A stretch of DNA of 52,664 nt from a virus: positions 1 through 52,664 of IMG/VR virus record IMGVR_UViG_3300003690_000059. One strand, 5' to 3'. Below are positions 20,855 to 28,940 of the stretch, piece after piece. The stretch's first letter is position 1, and every line of letters begins with the position of its first letter. The position numbers were made by a program, and so were the translations under genes. Below the pieces are notes generated by a model. The model saw nothing but the letters and a program-made list of their open reading frames with translations. It made no database searches and was not told where the DNA came from.

Positions 20855-21410
20855 TATCCATATGCCTTTTCCCAACCTTGGTTAACTGAAACAAAAACCT
20901 ACCTGGTTGACCCTTATTTGTGGTTTTGCGAGCAAGCAATCCGGTGCCAAAAGCGTAGCTTGCCATCTTACTTACTTTATCTTGAGTAAGTTCAGGGATT
21001 AAGTTGCCCAATTCTAAAACAGTGAGTGGCTCATTCATCTGATAAAGTGCATTTATAACAAGAAAAAGTTGTGACTTTCTCGACATCCGCCTTGACCGTG
21101 GCCTGGTCGGGGAAGCTATCCACGGATTAAACTCAATTTCTTCGGGTTTATCTGGCTCTGAGTCCCACGGGGGGTCCGGCGGCATCCTAGCTTCTAGAAT
21201 CTCACCCAGGCTCTCGTCACCATATTCAACATTGGACTGTTGGTCAATATTGGGCTGTTCTTTTATTTTCCGGAGAATGTAGGGGGGTGCATTCTTCTTG
21301 GTCAGCCAACGAACTTGACCGCTTACCGTGCGACATTCCTGGCTGGCCCAAATTTGAAGAATTTCCCAAGTTTCATGGTCAACAGCTATTGACTTATTTC
21401 CTGCATCCAT
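20844..21410 (-). CDS. Two-domain DNA-binding regulator (RHH-like plus winged helix)
   Basis: 188 residues. Residues 5-40 (KSIAVDHETWEILQIWASQE, then CRTVSGQVRWLTKK) look like a ribbon-helix-helix unit: a short strand followed by two helices. An acidic/Pro linker follows. Residues about 112-183 (QLFLVINALYQMNEPLTVLE; LTQDKVSKMASYAFGTGLLA; GRFLFQLTKVGKRHM) form a winged-helix domain with a basic wing. It is the only clear transcription-factor candidate among the accessory genes and could read the CCAATA boxes or the repeated leaders. The targets are inference. Confidence 0.65.
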   Translation of the reverse strand: MDAGNKSIAVDHETWEILQIWASQECRTVSGQVRWLTKKNAPPYILRKIKEQPNIDQQSNVEYGDESLGEILEARMPPDPPWDSEPDKPEEIEFNPWIASPTRPRSRRMSRKSQLFLVINALYQMNEPLTVLELGNLIPELTQDKVSKMASYAFGTGLLARKTTNKGQPGRFLFQLTKVGKRHMDNAV

Positions 21411-21675
21411 TAGTTGGTCCTCCTATTGTGGTTAGTAGGGTCATATATGATAGATTCATTTCATTATCCCAAATAGAAATTAAATCGGCAGCGTCCCGGA
21501 AAGAGGCAAATTCCTTTTCCACAACGCTACCGTTAAAGCAAACTGCCCAATTATTTGGTTCAATGAAAATAGGACAAAAACCTAAATCCCAATATTCAGG
21601 TTTTTCGTAAAAATTACAATCGGCGCAAGGTTGGCCAATTTCGTAATTTTTATTATCGCAATTAGGGCAACTCAT
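21394..21675 (-). CDS. Zinc-ribbon protein
   Basis: 93 residues: CPNC (3-6) and CADC (17-20) make an N-terminal zinc ribbon, followed by FCPIFIEPNNWAVCFNGSVV and a helical stretch (FRDAADLISIWDNEMN). GAGGAGG lies upstream of the ATG. Overlaps the regulator gene by 17 nt. Binding partner unknown. Confidence 0.6.
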   Translation of the reverse strand: MSCPNCDNKNYEIGQPCADCNFYEKPEYWDLGFCPIFIEPNNWAVCFNGSVVEKEFASFRDAADLISIWDNEMNLSYMTLLTTIGGPTNGCRK

Positions 21676-21791
21676 AACCCCCTCCTCTCTCTAACTTTCT
21701 ACTTACTAACTAATTATAACCGCTCAGATTAAGAAAGACCCCGCTTTATTTATCTTTTATCTCTACTTTATTGGTCCGATTTGGTATTCAG

Positions 21792-21986
21792 TTATAGTGG
21801 CTCTCCTTGGTAAAGCATGCTCAAAGTTTTTTGAAAAATCTTTTTAAGTTCATCTTTATACCCGGGATATTTTTCTCCCAAGTTGTTGATCATATATTCA
21901 ACACCTTCGGTTTCACCCATGCCCGCAAGGACAGCTTCCTCCGCGAGCTCTTCCATAGCCATCCCCCATTCTTTAACTTTCCCCAT
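21792..21986 (-). CDS. Small helical protein
   Basis: 64 residues from the ATG at 21984-21986, chosen for its GGAGGAAG; a longer reading would lie largely inside the upstream gene in another frame. Acidic and helical (WGMAMEELAEEAVLAGMGET; KDELKKIFQKTLSMLYQG). It overlaps the upstream gene by 14 nt. Function unknown. The gap 21676-21791 to its right is non-coding. Confidence 0.5.
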   Translation of the reverse strand: MGKVKEWGMAMEELAEEAVLAGMGETEGVEYMINNLGEKYPGYKDELKKIFQKTLSMLYQGEPL

Positions 21987-22278
21987 TTTCTTCTTCCTCC
22001 GCAGGTACGCGCCAAACCCTGAGTCCGGCGATATCTTTTTCAACCCATTGGCGTTGCGTGAACTTAACTTCAGTCCCCTGCCTTGCCATACGCTTTTGAT
22101 AAGATTGCCTTGCTTGAGCAACACGGTTACCCACTCGTTTAACAGTTTCATCTTCATATTCAGGGACGATAAAAAAGCTGTCGCCTATTTCCATTTCATC
22201 AAACGGATACTTAATATCCGTACTACGATAGTCTGTAGGAATAGGGACACTTTTATCTAATTCATAACCTTTGGCCAT
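21973..22278 (-). CDS. Conserved small phage protein (IGDSFF type)
   Basis: 101 residues. YPFDEMEIGDSFFIVPEYED followed by RVAQARQSYQKRMARQGTEV and GLRVWRVP matches a widespread small phage/bacterial family in which a beta strand (IGDSF) precedes a basic helix, recalling DUF7303-type proteins. The basic helix suggests nucleic-acid binding. AAAGGAGG lies 8 nt before the ATG. Biochemical role unknown. Confidence 0.6.
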   Translation of the reverse strand: MAKGYELDKSVPIPTDYRSTDIKYPFDEMEIGDSFFIVPEYEDETVKRVGNRVAQARQSYQKRMARQGTEVKFTQRQWVEKDIAGLRVWRVPAEEEENGES

Positions 22279-22403
22279 TCTAGGCCTCCTTTCTTTTTTA
22301 CTACTATAGTAAGTTTAAAGTAACATAACTCAGAATAAAGGTAAAGTTTATCTTTCACATTGAAGAGTACATCCAATAAATTATTAAAAGAACTAAGACT
22401 CCA

Positions 22404-22637
22404 CTAAGAATTTCCATACTTCTTCCTCCCTAAAAGAGTTTGCATTTCTTTTGAAATAGCAATTCCAAGTTCATAAAGATCTTCACTGATGCCAAAATCA
22501 TTAGCTCTTTTACCCCGTCTACTAAAAAATACTTCATAAGTTACACCTGTTTCTGGATCATATCCCAATGAAGCAATAAATTTACCAACTTTCACATTAA
22601 CTGTGGGGCGACGGTCAGGGGGTTTGTACGATGACAA
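22404..22637 (-). CDS. TSCPD-domain-like protein
   Basis: 77 residues: RRPTVNVKVGKFIASLGYD, TYEVFFSRRGKRANDFG and LYELGIAISKEMQTLLG follow the order of the TSCPD domain (found at the end of class II ribonucleotide reductases and as stand-alone phage proteins): two strands, EVF, a Gly-Lys turn, then a helix ending in a MQ. No reductase gene is in the window. The start is a TTG at 22635-22637 without a strong site, so the true start may differ. Confidence 0.5.
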   Translation of the reverse strand: MSSYKPPDRRPTVNVKVGKFIASLGYDPETGVTYEVFFSRRGKRANDFGISEDLYELGIAISKEMQTLLGRKKYGNS

Positions 22638-22660
22638 ATTTTGTTATAACCCTTAAAACT

Positions 22661-22690
22661 GGGTGGCGTAGGGCTGATCCTACGCCACCC
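22661..22690 (-). terminator. 12-bp hairpin terminator
   Basis: GGGTGGCGTAGG pairs perfectly with CCTACGCCACCC around a 6-nt loop; AG and then four U residues follow on the minus strand. It lies 10 nt after the stop of the 122-residue gene. Confidence 0.65.
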
Positions 22691-22700
22691 TCTCTTTTGG

Positions 22701-23069
22701 TTAAGCAATAGTTATATAGCCCTTGTCCAAAGCAATTTGAATATCCGGGCTACCGCCATGAAGTTTACGGGCAGTACTCAAAAAATCGGAAACTCCCATT
22801 CCATCTTGAAATAGCGCGAAGATTTCTGCGCGACGAGTACCTTTGCGAACAGGAAGTTCATCCCCAATAACATGAATTGTGTTACCCGGAAACTTATGGC
22901 GTACCGAACCAGACGATTCTGGTTTGGGCACCTTTGTCGCCTGTTTGATCTTAGGAGAATGTGAAGATTTTCCACTAATGGGCTTTTTCTTAGTGGCGGT
23001 CCCATCCTTAATATTCACAATTCTTTTTTCGATAGCTGTCTTTAAGTCTTTAGGCTGAACGATATCCAT
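22701..23069 (-). CDS. Basic protein with repeated C-terminal GM-FL-GG domain
   Basis: 122 residues. Residues 1-70 are Lys/Ser-rich and disordered-looking (KKKPISGKSSHSPKIKQATK). The C-terminal domain (RRAEIFALFQDGMGVSDFLS, then GGSPDIQIALDKGYITI) is the best example of the module shared with 12806-13159 and 31810-32052. The pattern fits a winged helix with a basic tail, so DNA binding is likely but not proven. GAAGG lies upstream; the gene is framed by terminators on both sides, so it is its own transcription unit. Confidence 0.6.
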   Translation of the reverse strand: MDIVQPKDLKTAIEKRIVNIKDGTATKKKPISGKSSHSPKIKQATKVPKPESSGSVRHKFPGNTIHVIGDELPVRKGTRRAEIFALFQDGMGVSDFLSTARKLHGGSPDIQIALDKGYITIA

Positions 23070-23125
23070 GACAACACCTTCTTTCTTTCTTTAGTTAACC
23101 TATAGCTAATTTTATAAAGTACCAT

Positions 23126-23158
23126 AAAAAAAGGGACAACCGCTAAGTTGTCCCTTTT
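23126..23158. terminator. Bidirectional intrinsic terminator
   Basis: GGGACAAC (23133-23140) pairs with GTTGTCCC (23147-23154) around CGCTAA, with seven A before and four T after. On the minus strand it gives a stem followed by U7, 5 nt after the DUF932 gene. It ends that transcript. Confidence 0.88.
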
Positions 23159-23163
23159 CTCTT

Positions 23164-24177
23164 TTACGCTGCGTCAGCATATTCCGTAGCTAACCCAAGA
23201 GCTTTCCTTTTGGTTGCCGCCCCCTGACCTAACCAACTTGAGTATAACGCTCCTCCGAGGATACGTTCGTTCTCACGCTTTTTATGGTCAATGAAGTAGG
23301 TTACTCCATTGAAAACTCCCCACCAAGTATCCTTTGCGGAACTTAAATCTGACCCAGGTGAGTTGTATATAGACTCATATACTTGGTCAGCGGTTCGAGA
23401 GAATTCGTCAGATAACGGCATGTCATTAGCGATTTCCATCTTACCGCGTTCAATGAGAAGTTTTGGTTGAAACAACTCAGCGACATAGTTCTGAACTTCT
23501 GTGTGCTTTGCTGTTCGGGAACTAAGGAATTCCGTTTGAATACGAAAATCTTCCATTAATTCAGAACTTATCCCTAGTGCTGTTTCAGCGGCCTTTATAA
23601 TATCACCATCAAAAGCCTGTAGGTGCAGTACCCTGAACTTGTTACCATCAGTGTTTAACGCCATAGCTATCGTATTAGCACAAACGACCCGTATAGGCGT
23701 AAACATAATAGTAAGGGCTATTCCTGAAACGTGGGGAGAATCAATTAGTAGATATCCTTCTACTTTATCTCCCCCAGCAAGTTCAAAGCTGCACTCAAGT
23801 TTTGCCAGCCCCCAAATATCTTGGCCATTCTTCAATGAACCTGCTGTTTCCATTTTCATATCCCCTGCCGATACAAACTTTTTGAAGAATTTAAAAGTAT
23901 CGGCATTTTGAAAAGGAACGTAGTCATTTCCACAAGCGGAAAGAACGGTATTATCTGAGTCCCTTACAATAAAGTAATGGCCTTCAGTTTGCATTACCGT
24001 AGTTTCATCTGACCATTCTGGGCTTGTGAGGGTATATGCAGGTCGTTTAGAAACGGTCCAATTTAAATCAGCCGCCTCTAACATTTCTTCAGGGGTCATA
24101 GTGTCCTCTACCGGAACCCCCAGGCCATGCCAAGGAACTCTCCCGGCATATGCCATAGTTTCAACTTGAGCACTCAT
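23164..24177 (-). CDS. DUF932 phage/plasmid-like protein
   Basis: 337 residues. The N-terminal VPWHGLGVPVEDTMTPEEML is the signature of the DUF932/TIGR03299 group of large phage and plasmid proteins; TPIRVVCANTIAMALN and DTWWGVFNGVTYFIDHKKR fit the rest of the family. Usual length about 330-350 residues, so complete. Its biochemical role is not established; association with anti-restriction and recombination loci has been noted. Starts with a GGAAAG site and ends at a terminator. Confidence 0.8.
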   Translation of the reverse strand: MSAQVETMAYAGRVPWHGLGVPVEDTMTPEEMLEAADLNWTVSKRPAYTLTSPEWSDETTVMQTEGHYFIVRDSDNTVLSACGNDYVPFQNADTFKFFKKFVSAGDMKMETAGSLKNGQDIWGLAKLECSFELAGGDKVEGYLLIDSPHVSGIALTIMFTPIRVVCANTIAMALNTDGNKFRVLHLQAFDGDIIKAAETALGISSELMEDFRIQTEFLSSRTAKHTEVQNYVAELFQPKLLIERGKMEIANDMPLSDEFSRTADQVYESIYNSPGSDLSSAKDTWWGVFNGVTYFIDHKKRENERILGGALYSSWLGQGAATKRKALGLATEYADAA

Positions 24178-24250
24178 CTTTCTTTCCTTTCTCTAATAAG
24201 TTTCTAACGCTAACTATTATAAAAGCCCAGTTAAAAAGATTAAGGTTTTT

Positions 24251-24592
24251 TTAATCTTCTAAAGATACTCTATCCAAGCGTTCAAATAGGTCCATATCTA
24301 CGTCAACAAGAATTTTAGGTCCAGTAGGTCCCAAAACTATTTGGCAACGCATATGTGGTTCACAAGGCTCTCCGGCCCTGTGCTCATGGAGAAAAGATAA
24401 AAGTATTGGGAATCTGATATCTTCGCTATAATTATCTAGAAGTTTTTCTAAAGGAGCAATTTCCACAGCCCTGTTATAGCCTACGTTAATGGCCCATTGG
24501 TTTGCCTCTACAAGCTGATTTTTAGTTATGACTGGAATAGGGAGTATGTCTTCACTAGGCTCAAATCCAAAAGGGTGTTCCATTTCCTGCAT
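24251..24592 (-). CDS. Hypothetical protein
   Basis: 113 residues. Helical N-terminus (VITKNQLVEANQWAINVGYN), middle SFLHEHRAGEPCEPHMRCQI with two His and two Cys, and a beta/acidic end (GPKILVDVDMDLFERLD). AAAGGA lies 9 nt before the ATG. The His/Cys set could bind a metal. No family recognised. Confidence 0.5.
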   Translation of the reverse strand: MQEMEHPFGFEPSEDILPIPVITKNQLVEANQWAINVGYNRAVEIAPLEKLLDNYSEDIRFPILLSFLHEHRAGEPCEPHMRCQIVLGPTGPKILVDVDMDLFERLDRVSLED

Positions 24593-24677
24593 AACTATTT
24601 TCCTTTAACATGAATTATATAGTAGCTTTATTATAAAGTATGATTTTATAGAGAAAACGCCTCTTTACTCCTATTGC

Positions 24678-24917
24678 CTATTCTGGCCACTTCGGTGGGT
24701 AGCCTTTAAGTCCAACATTGCTACGAATGGGAAAAACTGGAATGCTGTGACTTCTTTTTTTCGCATTTTTTGGTTTGCTGTGTTGATGGTGTTCTAGTGA
24801 ATCTACAGAAACCGTTATATTGTATCCACGATTACGCCAGTAATAATGGATTGAATTGCATAAGCTATCGGCAAAATTCCGTTCAAACGAAATTGTCTCT
24901 TGGTGTCGATTTGTCAT
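24678..24917 (-). CDS. Small basic protein
   Basis: 79 residues: an N-terminal helix (FERNFADSLCNSIHYYWRNR) then a strand (YNITVSVDSL) and a His/Lys-rich disordered segment (EHHQHSKPKNAKKRSHS). AAAAGG precedes the ATG. Basic character suggests nucleic-acid contact. Function unknown. Confidence 0.45.
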   Translation of the reverse strand: MTNRHQETISFERNFADSLCNSIHYYWRNRGYNITVSVDSLEHHQHSKPKNAKKRSHSIPVFPIRSNVGLKGYPPKWPE

Positions 24918-24933
24918 ATTTTACCTTTTATCT

Positions 24934-25179
24934 TCAACTGATGATGCGTTTACATAAGTCACATTCAAAAGATCCCATTTTATAAGTAGCAAAGCACTCA
25001 TCAGGGTCAATTAAATCATCACACCATTTACAAGTTTTCCATGGAATGGGTAAATTTTGGGAAATTTCTCCTGAACAGCATTCATCTGTAATGCTGCCGC
25101 AATTAGTACATTGGTAATGGCCATGAACAAATACTTCTTGTCCATGGCCACACCATAGACATTTTCTATCAAAAAACAT
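24934..25179 (-). CDS. Multi-zinc-finger protein
   Basis: 81 residues with knuckles CLWC (7-10), CTNC (24-27), CC (34-35), CKWC (50-53) and CDLC (about 73-76), so two zinc ribbons are likely. His residues lie between the first two knuckles. It lies directly downstream of the small membrane protein and DNA polymerase genes, overlapping the former by 11 nt. A replication- or RNA-polymerase-associated role is conceivable. Confidence 0.6.
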   Translation of the reverse strand: MFFDRKCLWCGHGQEVFVHGHYQCTNCGSITDECCSGEISQNLPIPWKTCKWCDDLIDPDECFATYKMGSFECDLCKRIIS

Positions 25180-25354
25180 CCTTTTCTTTTAGCACAAATG
25201 CTATGGCAGCTCCTGCCAATCCTATGTAAACCATTACATCCATGCCAATAAAGAGGCCGACAATACTAACTGTTCCTCCTATAGCGCACCAAGTAGAAGG
25301 TTCACAAAGGCGATTCAACAACCAATTTAACATACCATTCACCATTTTGCTCAT
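25169..25354 (-). CDS. Small membrane protein
   Basis: 61 residues with two hydrophobic segments (CAIGGTVSIVGLFIGMDV and VYIGLAGAAIAFVL) separated by a short turn and a charged C-terminus (KEKDVF). The two-helix hairpin resembles class II holins, but the phage already has a 3-TM holin in its late operon. It starts 2 nt after the polymerase stop. Could be a membrane anchor for replication or an early lysis modulator. Confidence 0.55.
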   Translation of the reverse strand: MSKMVNGMLNWLLNRLCEPSTWCAIGGTVSIVGLFIGMDVMVYIGLAGAAIAFVLKEKDVF

Positions 25355-25356
25355 GA

Positions 25357-27276
25357 TTATACCTGCATTTTACCGCTACCATTTTCAATACTACGTTGCC
25401 AAGGTTTATCTGTAAATATTGTTTTTGCCTCCCCCCAACTATTGCCATACTCAATATCAACTTGAGAAGGTACTTCAAGTTCGATACAATTTTCCATGAT
25501 CTCAGCTATTTCTTTGATTTCATTTGTATCTTTTGAAGAAAAACAAAGTTCATCATGTACCTGCAATAATGGAATCATACCCTTTTTAAAAAGAGCGCTC
25601 ATTGCTGCTTTTGTCTGATCTGCTGCGGACCCCTGTATTAAACGATTTAGAGCTTTATAGGTAAATGCTCTTTTTATATTGGGTCCAAATTCAGATTGGG
25701 CTTTTTCAAATTGTGCCAATTTACCTGTGCCGTATTGATGGGGTTCCCATAAATCAAAGCGACATTTACGACCAAGAATTGTGCGTATAGTTCCTTTGTG
25801 CATTGCCCTATTTTTACAATAATCACTTAACATTTTTACAAACGGAACTTTTTTATGATATCTCTGAAATAACTCACGAGCTTCATCTATAGAAATATTT
25901 AATTGGTCAGCTAATTTTTTTTCTCCCATAGAATAAAATAATCCAAGATTGATATCCTTGGCTTGACGACGTGGGATAGAAGCCATTTCAGCTACAATAG
26001 AATGGAAATCGGCTTTTCCCTCTTTATATGTTTTAACAACAGTATCAACTCCAGGAAGTTTCAAAAGCGATGCATAATGAACAACCAACCTTGGTTCTTG
26101 TTGGGAATAGTCAATTGAATACCATTGTTCATCTAATTCAGGGACAAAGATGGAACGAATTAAGGGTCCGAGAACTTTATGCCTTGATGGTATTTGTTGT
26201 AAGTTTGGATTACTGTAGCTGAAGCGACCCGATACTGTACCGCCTCTGTCAGAACGTAAAGAATGTATTTCTCCATGAATACGGCCATTACATTGATATC
26301 TTATAATAGAATCGATAAAAGTGGTATTTGATTTATTGAGTTCACGTGCCTCTAGTATCATTCTTGGAAGTTCATGAGGATGGTTTTGTAAGAATGCTCT
26401 ATCTATTTTAGGGGCTTGTGTTTTTTCAGTATAGTCATAAGTGATTTTTGCTTTATCAAATACTTCTGATATAGAGCGTGAATTCCAAATTTCAACATCA
26501 CGATTGTATTGTTTCTTTATTTTTTGTAAAATATTTTTTTCTCGTCTTTCCAGATCTTTTTTAATCTTTTCTGCTTTTTCAAGATCAACCCTTATACCTC
26601 TCCAACGCATTTCTATTAGTAACGGTATAAGTGATAGTTCTAGGTTTAGGATGAAATCTAAATCGTTTTTTTGAATTTCTCTTTTCAATACCTTCCAAAG
26701 TTCTAATGTAGCTTTAGCATCTTGCTCTGCGTATGGACCAACATACATGGCAGGAAGTTTCCACATTTCACCTTTAGCATCAATCCCCCATTCTTGTGCA
26801 GCTGCGCGTAAGATTTTTTCATCTTTTGAAGAAGCTATATAAGTTTTGGCAAGTGCATTAAGAGAATAGGAAAAACGATTTTCATCTAATAATGGGGCGG
26901 CAATTAAAGTATCTTTTATCTCACCTTTGACTTCGACCCCTTCGCGTCTTAACCAACCTACATCATACATCGCATTATGGAATACTTTGTCACAATCTGT
27001 AGACAATTGTTCTTTAAGCCAATTTAAAATTAAAGTGGGGTCTAAGTTGCTCCCGTTATCGTGCCGTATGGGAAAATACCCTGACCATCCATCTACCGCG
27101 ATTGAAATTCCAATAATATATCCATCATTGGTAGCCCATCCTGAACCTTTCGTTAAAAGATTAGGGTCACGAGTTTCAAGATCTATTGCAATACAGTCAG
27201 CGTTTTTTAGATCGGGTAGTGTTTCCGGTGGACACCACGGGCTTTCTGTTTGCAGTAGGGGGATTTGATAACTCAC
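25357..27276 (-). CDS. polA: DNA polymerase I (family A) with 3'-5' exonuclease
   Basis: 639 residues. Exonuclease: IDLET (D32, E34), HNAMYDVGWL (D105) and YAEQDAKAT (D186). Polymerase: RFSYSNPNLQQIP, motif A SIDYSQQE (D389), motif B RRQAKDINLGLFYSM (436-450) and motif C QVHDEL (D575). The residue equivalent to E. coli Phe762 is Leu444, and the Gly after the motif B Tyr is Ser449. The start is a GTG with GGGAG 6 nt upstream. No 5'-nuclease domain is present. It replicates the phage genome together with the primase and helicases upstream in the operon. Confidence 0.93.
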   Translation of the reverse strand: MSYQIPLLQTESPWCPPETLPDLKNADCIAIDLETRDPNLLTKGSGWATNDGYIIGISIAVDGWSGYFPIRHDNGSNLDPTLILNWLKEQLSTDCDKVFHNAMYDVGWLRREGVEVKGEIKDTLIAAPLLDENRFSYSLNALAKTYIASSKDEKILRAAAQEWGIDAKGEMWKLPAMYVGPYAEQDAKATLELWKVLKREIQKNDLDFILNLELSLIPLLIEMRWRGIRVDLEKAEKIKKDLERREKNILQKIKKQYNRDVEIWNSRSISEVFDKAKITYDYTEKTQAPKIDRAFLQNHPHELPRMILEARELNKSNTTFIDSIIRYQCNGRIHGEIHSLRSDRGGTVSGRFSYSNPNLQQIPSRHKVLGPLIRSIFVPELDEQWYSIDYSQQEPRLVVHYASLLKLPGVDTVVKTYKEGKADFHSIVAEMASIPRRQAKDINLGLFYSMGEKKLADQLNISIDEARELFQRYHKKVPFVKMLSDYCKNRAMHKGTIRTILGRKCRFDLWEPHQYGTGKLAQFEKAQSEFGPNIKRAFTYKALNRLIQGSAADQTKAAMSALFKKGMIPLLQVHDELCFSSKDTNEIKEIAEIMENCIELEVPSQVDIEYGNSWGEAKTIFTDKPWQRSIENGSGKMQV

Positions 27277-27400
27277 TTTCTACTCCCAAAATAGTAAAAG
27301 GTTTATTGCAAGAACATTTTGGCCATTTAAAATCTGTGAAAAGACTTTCAGGTGCATCGAAAGATTCTTCTTCGCAAAGACACTTAAATTTTACAGCCAT
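27197..27400 (-). CDS. Small Cys-rich protein overlapping polA
   Basis: 67 residues from the ATG at 27398-27400. FKCLCEEES and WPKCSCNKPF form a likely zinc ribbon; the C-terminus is basic (VSTGNTTRSKKR). It overlaps the polymerase start by 80 nt, which is unusual, and the ribosome binding site is weak. The 41 codons before the overlap look protein-like, so I keep it with moderate confidence. Confidence 0.45.
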   Translation of the reverse strand: MAVKFKCLCEEESFDAPESLFTDFKWPKCSCNKPFTILGVESELSNPPTANRKPVVSTGNTTRSKKR

Positions 27401-27423
27401 GTCCAACTCTTAAGCTTTTCAGA

Positions 27424-27825
27424 TTAAAGTCCGCGCTCAGGTGAATACCTGGTCCCCTCCACGCGGGTTCCTAGGGGGTTACTCCCCGGAACCCGCTCCT
27501 TCGCTTCAGGGGCCTCCTGAGGAGCTGCTAGGGCGAAACCGCCTAATTCTTTCCGTATTTCAGCCTCAACTAGGAATAAATAACGTCTCAGGTCTCCAAT
27601 ATCATCCAAAATCCCTTTAGGGGAAGGGTCGTCGTAGATTGCTTTAAAAATATCATAGTTAAATTTCTTAACTTGATTTTCAAGTCTGTCCCATTTACGG
27701 GCCAGCATCATAAATGCGCCAACTCCACCGCGTTTCTTCCAACTGTCCCCATAACTTTTTTGTGAACTTTCCAGTGCTTCTGCATCATAGAGGGCTACTT
27801 CTTCGACTTCTTGTTTAATTCCCAT
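27424..27825 (-). CDS. DUF1599/Nmad1-like protein
   Basis: 133 residues from the ATG at 27823-27825 (AAGGAA upstream). YGDSWKKRGGVGAFMMLARK, then WDRLENQ, and GILDDIGDLRRYLFLVEAEI match the order DYGdsW...K..Rl...DD..DL..Y of DUF1599, which Iyer and co-workers named nucleotide-modification-associated domain 1. A Gly/Pro-rich tail follows. It overlaps the ThyA-like gene by 31 nt, so it is co-translated with it. In this context a role in modified-nucleotide metabolism is plausible; activity is unproven. Confidence 0.6.
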   Translation of the reverse strand: MGIKQEVEEVALYDAEALESSQKSYGDSWKKRGGVGAFMMLARKWDRLENQVKKFNYDIFKAIYDDPSPKGILDDIGDLRRYLFLVEAEIRKELGGFALAAPQEAPEAKERVPGSNPLGTRVEGTRYSPERGL

Positions 27826-28940
27826 TTTTCTTTCCTTCTTTCTAACCATTCAACTGAGGCTTTCTTCCAGTCTAACGCTTTTACTTTTTCTAGCCTAGAA
27901 AGTCCTTCATCATATCGTTTTTGTTTAAATGATTGCCATGCTAGCAACATAGGAATTGCGGTCTCCTCAAAAAAGCTATTTTCGTAATAATGTGTTATCG
28001 GCGTATCAATAAATTTATTTACATCTTTGTCAATATGTTCTGGCGCAGAAAACATCGGCTCTGGTGTATAGTGCATTCCTTGATTCCACCCTAGATAAGA
28101 GTCATACCAAAGAGTACCTCCTGTATTTTTCTGATGCAATACATCTAACGCTTTATTATATACCTTTTCGTAAGCATGGTAGCTGTCGCTCAAGTGGTAG
28201 TATGTTCCAATGGGAACTCCCACTCTTGCCGCTATGTATTCTTGTAATATCGAGAAATGAACAGCGTTGGCTCCATATGTCCCCCAAATAATATCGTTAG
28301 ACCTGCAGGACACTGTCATCTGCAGCCTTCCTTTTCGTATCTTAAAATAAACTTGCGTGTTACAAGGTACATCTTTACAACTTGGGTTGTCTGTTGCCTT
28401 TAATAAATCTTCAGGCGACCACATTTGAAGAACTGCACGGCGCGAATCAGGTTCTTTCTTTAAATGCTCTACAATTAAATTAAGTTGATCCTTTGAAAAG
28501 TGTTCTCGCCACCTGTACCCGTAAGCACCGTGTAGAGAAATACCGTCGTCTGAAAAAGAACTTATATGAGAATTAAACTTAGAAACATACTCGACATCGT
28601 TTCTTCCAGCTAACATCCAAAAAGATTCAAACAAATGAAAAAAGGGATTAGCATCTCGAGACGGGTAAAACAAAACTCTTTCTTCTGGTCTTTTATAAAT
28701 ACTCATTACTGGATTAGGGGCTTCTATCACAAGTCCCGAACGCGAAGAACTCCAGGTGCCCTCTTTCTCTAAATATTGTAACCCAAGATATAGTGCTTCC
28801 GAGACATTCCTTGCGTATATATTCACTACCTCATCGTTCCCACGGGCGAGCGACTGCAGTAGTGTACGAGTCTCCCTTGAGGGCGTGTTCAATGTTCCGG
28901 AGATCGTCGCCAGTGGGTTCGCCATACTCTTCTTTCCCAT
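27795..28940 (-). CDS. ThyA-like enzyme (thymidylate synthase or dUMP hydroxymethylase)
   Basis: 381 residues. Core: FFHLFESFWMLAGRNDV, LHGAYGYRWREHF, PDSRRAVLQMWSPEDLL, catalytic Cys in DVPCNTQVYF (C193), RSNDIIWGTYGANAVHFS (N225, retained as in dUMP-using enzymes, not Asp as in dCMP hydroxymethylase) and LSDSYHAYE (H255, Y257). The WGTYGAN segment differs from the usual LGLPFN of cellular ThyA, as in phage 5-hydroxymethyl-dUMP makers. The start is uncertain: the ATG at 28938-28940 lies about 110 nt inside the upstream gene, and a GTG at 28826, just after that gene's stop with GAGG before it, would still keep the whole core. Confidence 0.82.
   Translation of the reverse strand: MGKKSMANPLATISGTLNTPSRETRTLLQSLARGNDEVVNIYARNVSEALYLGLQYLEKEGTWSSSRSGLVIEAPNPVMSIYKRPEERVLFYPSRDANPFFHLFESFWMLAGRNDVEYVSKFNSHISSFSDDGISLHGAYGYRWREHFSKDQLNLIVEHLKKEPDSRRAVLQMWSPEDLLKATDNPSCKDVPCNTQVYFKIRKGRLQMTVSCRSNDIIWGTYGANAVHFSILQEYIAARVGVPIGTYYHLSDSYHAYEKVYNKALDVLHQKNTGGTLWYDSYLGWNQGMHYTPEPMFSAPEHIDKDVNKFIDTPITHYYENSFFEETAIPMLLAWQSFKQKRYDEGLSRLEKVKALDWKKASVEWLERRKEKWELNKKSKK

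Noticed and set aside
27795-28940. dCMP hydroxymethylase (T4 gp42-like)
   Set aside because: The residue at the substrate-discriminating position is Asn (in GANAVHFS), as in dUMP-using enzymes, not Asp.
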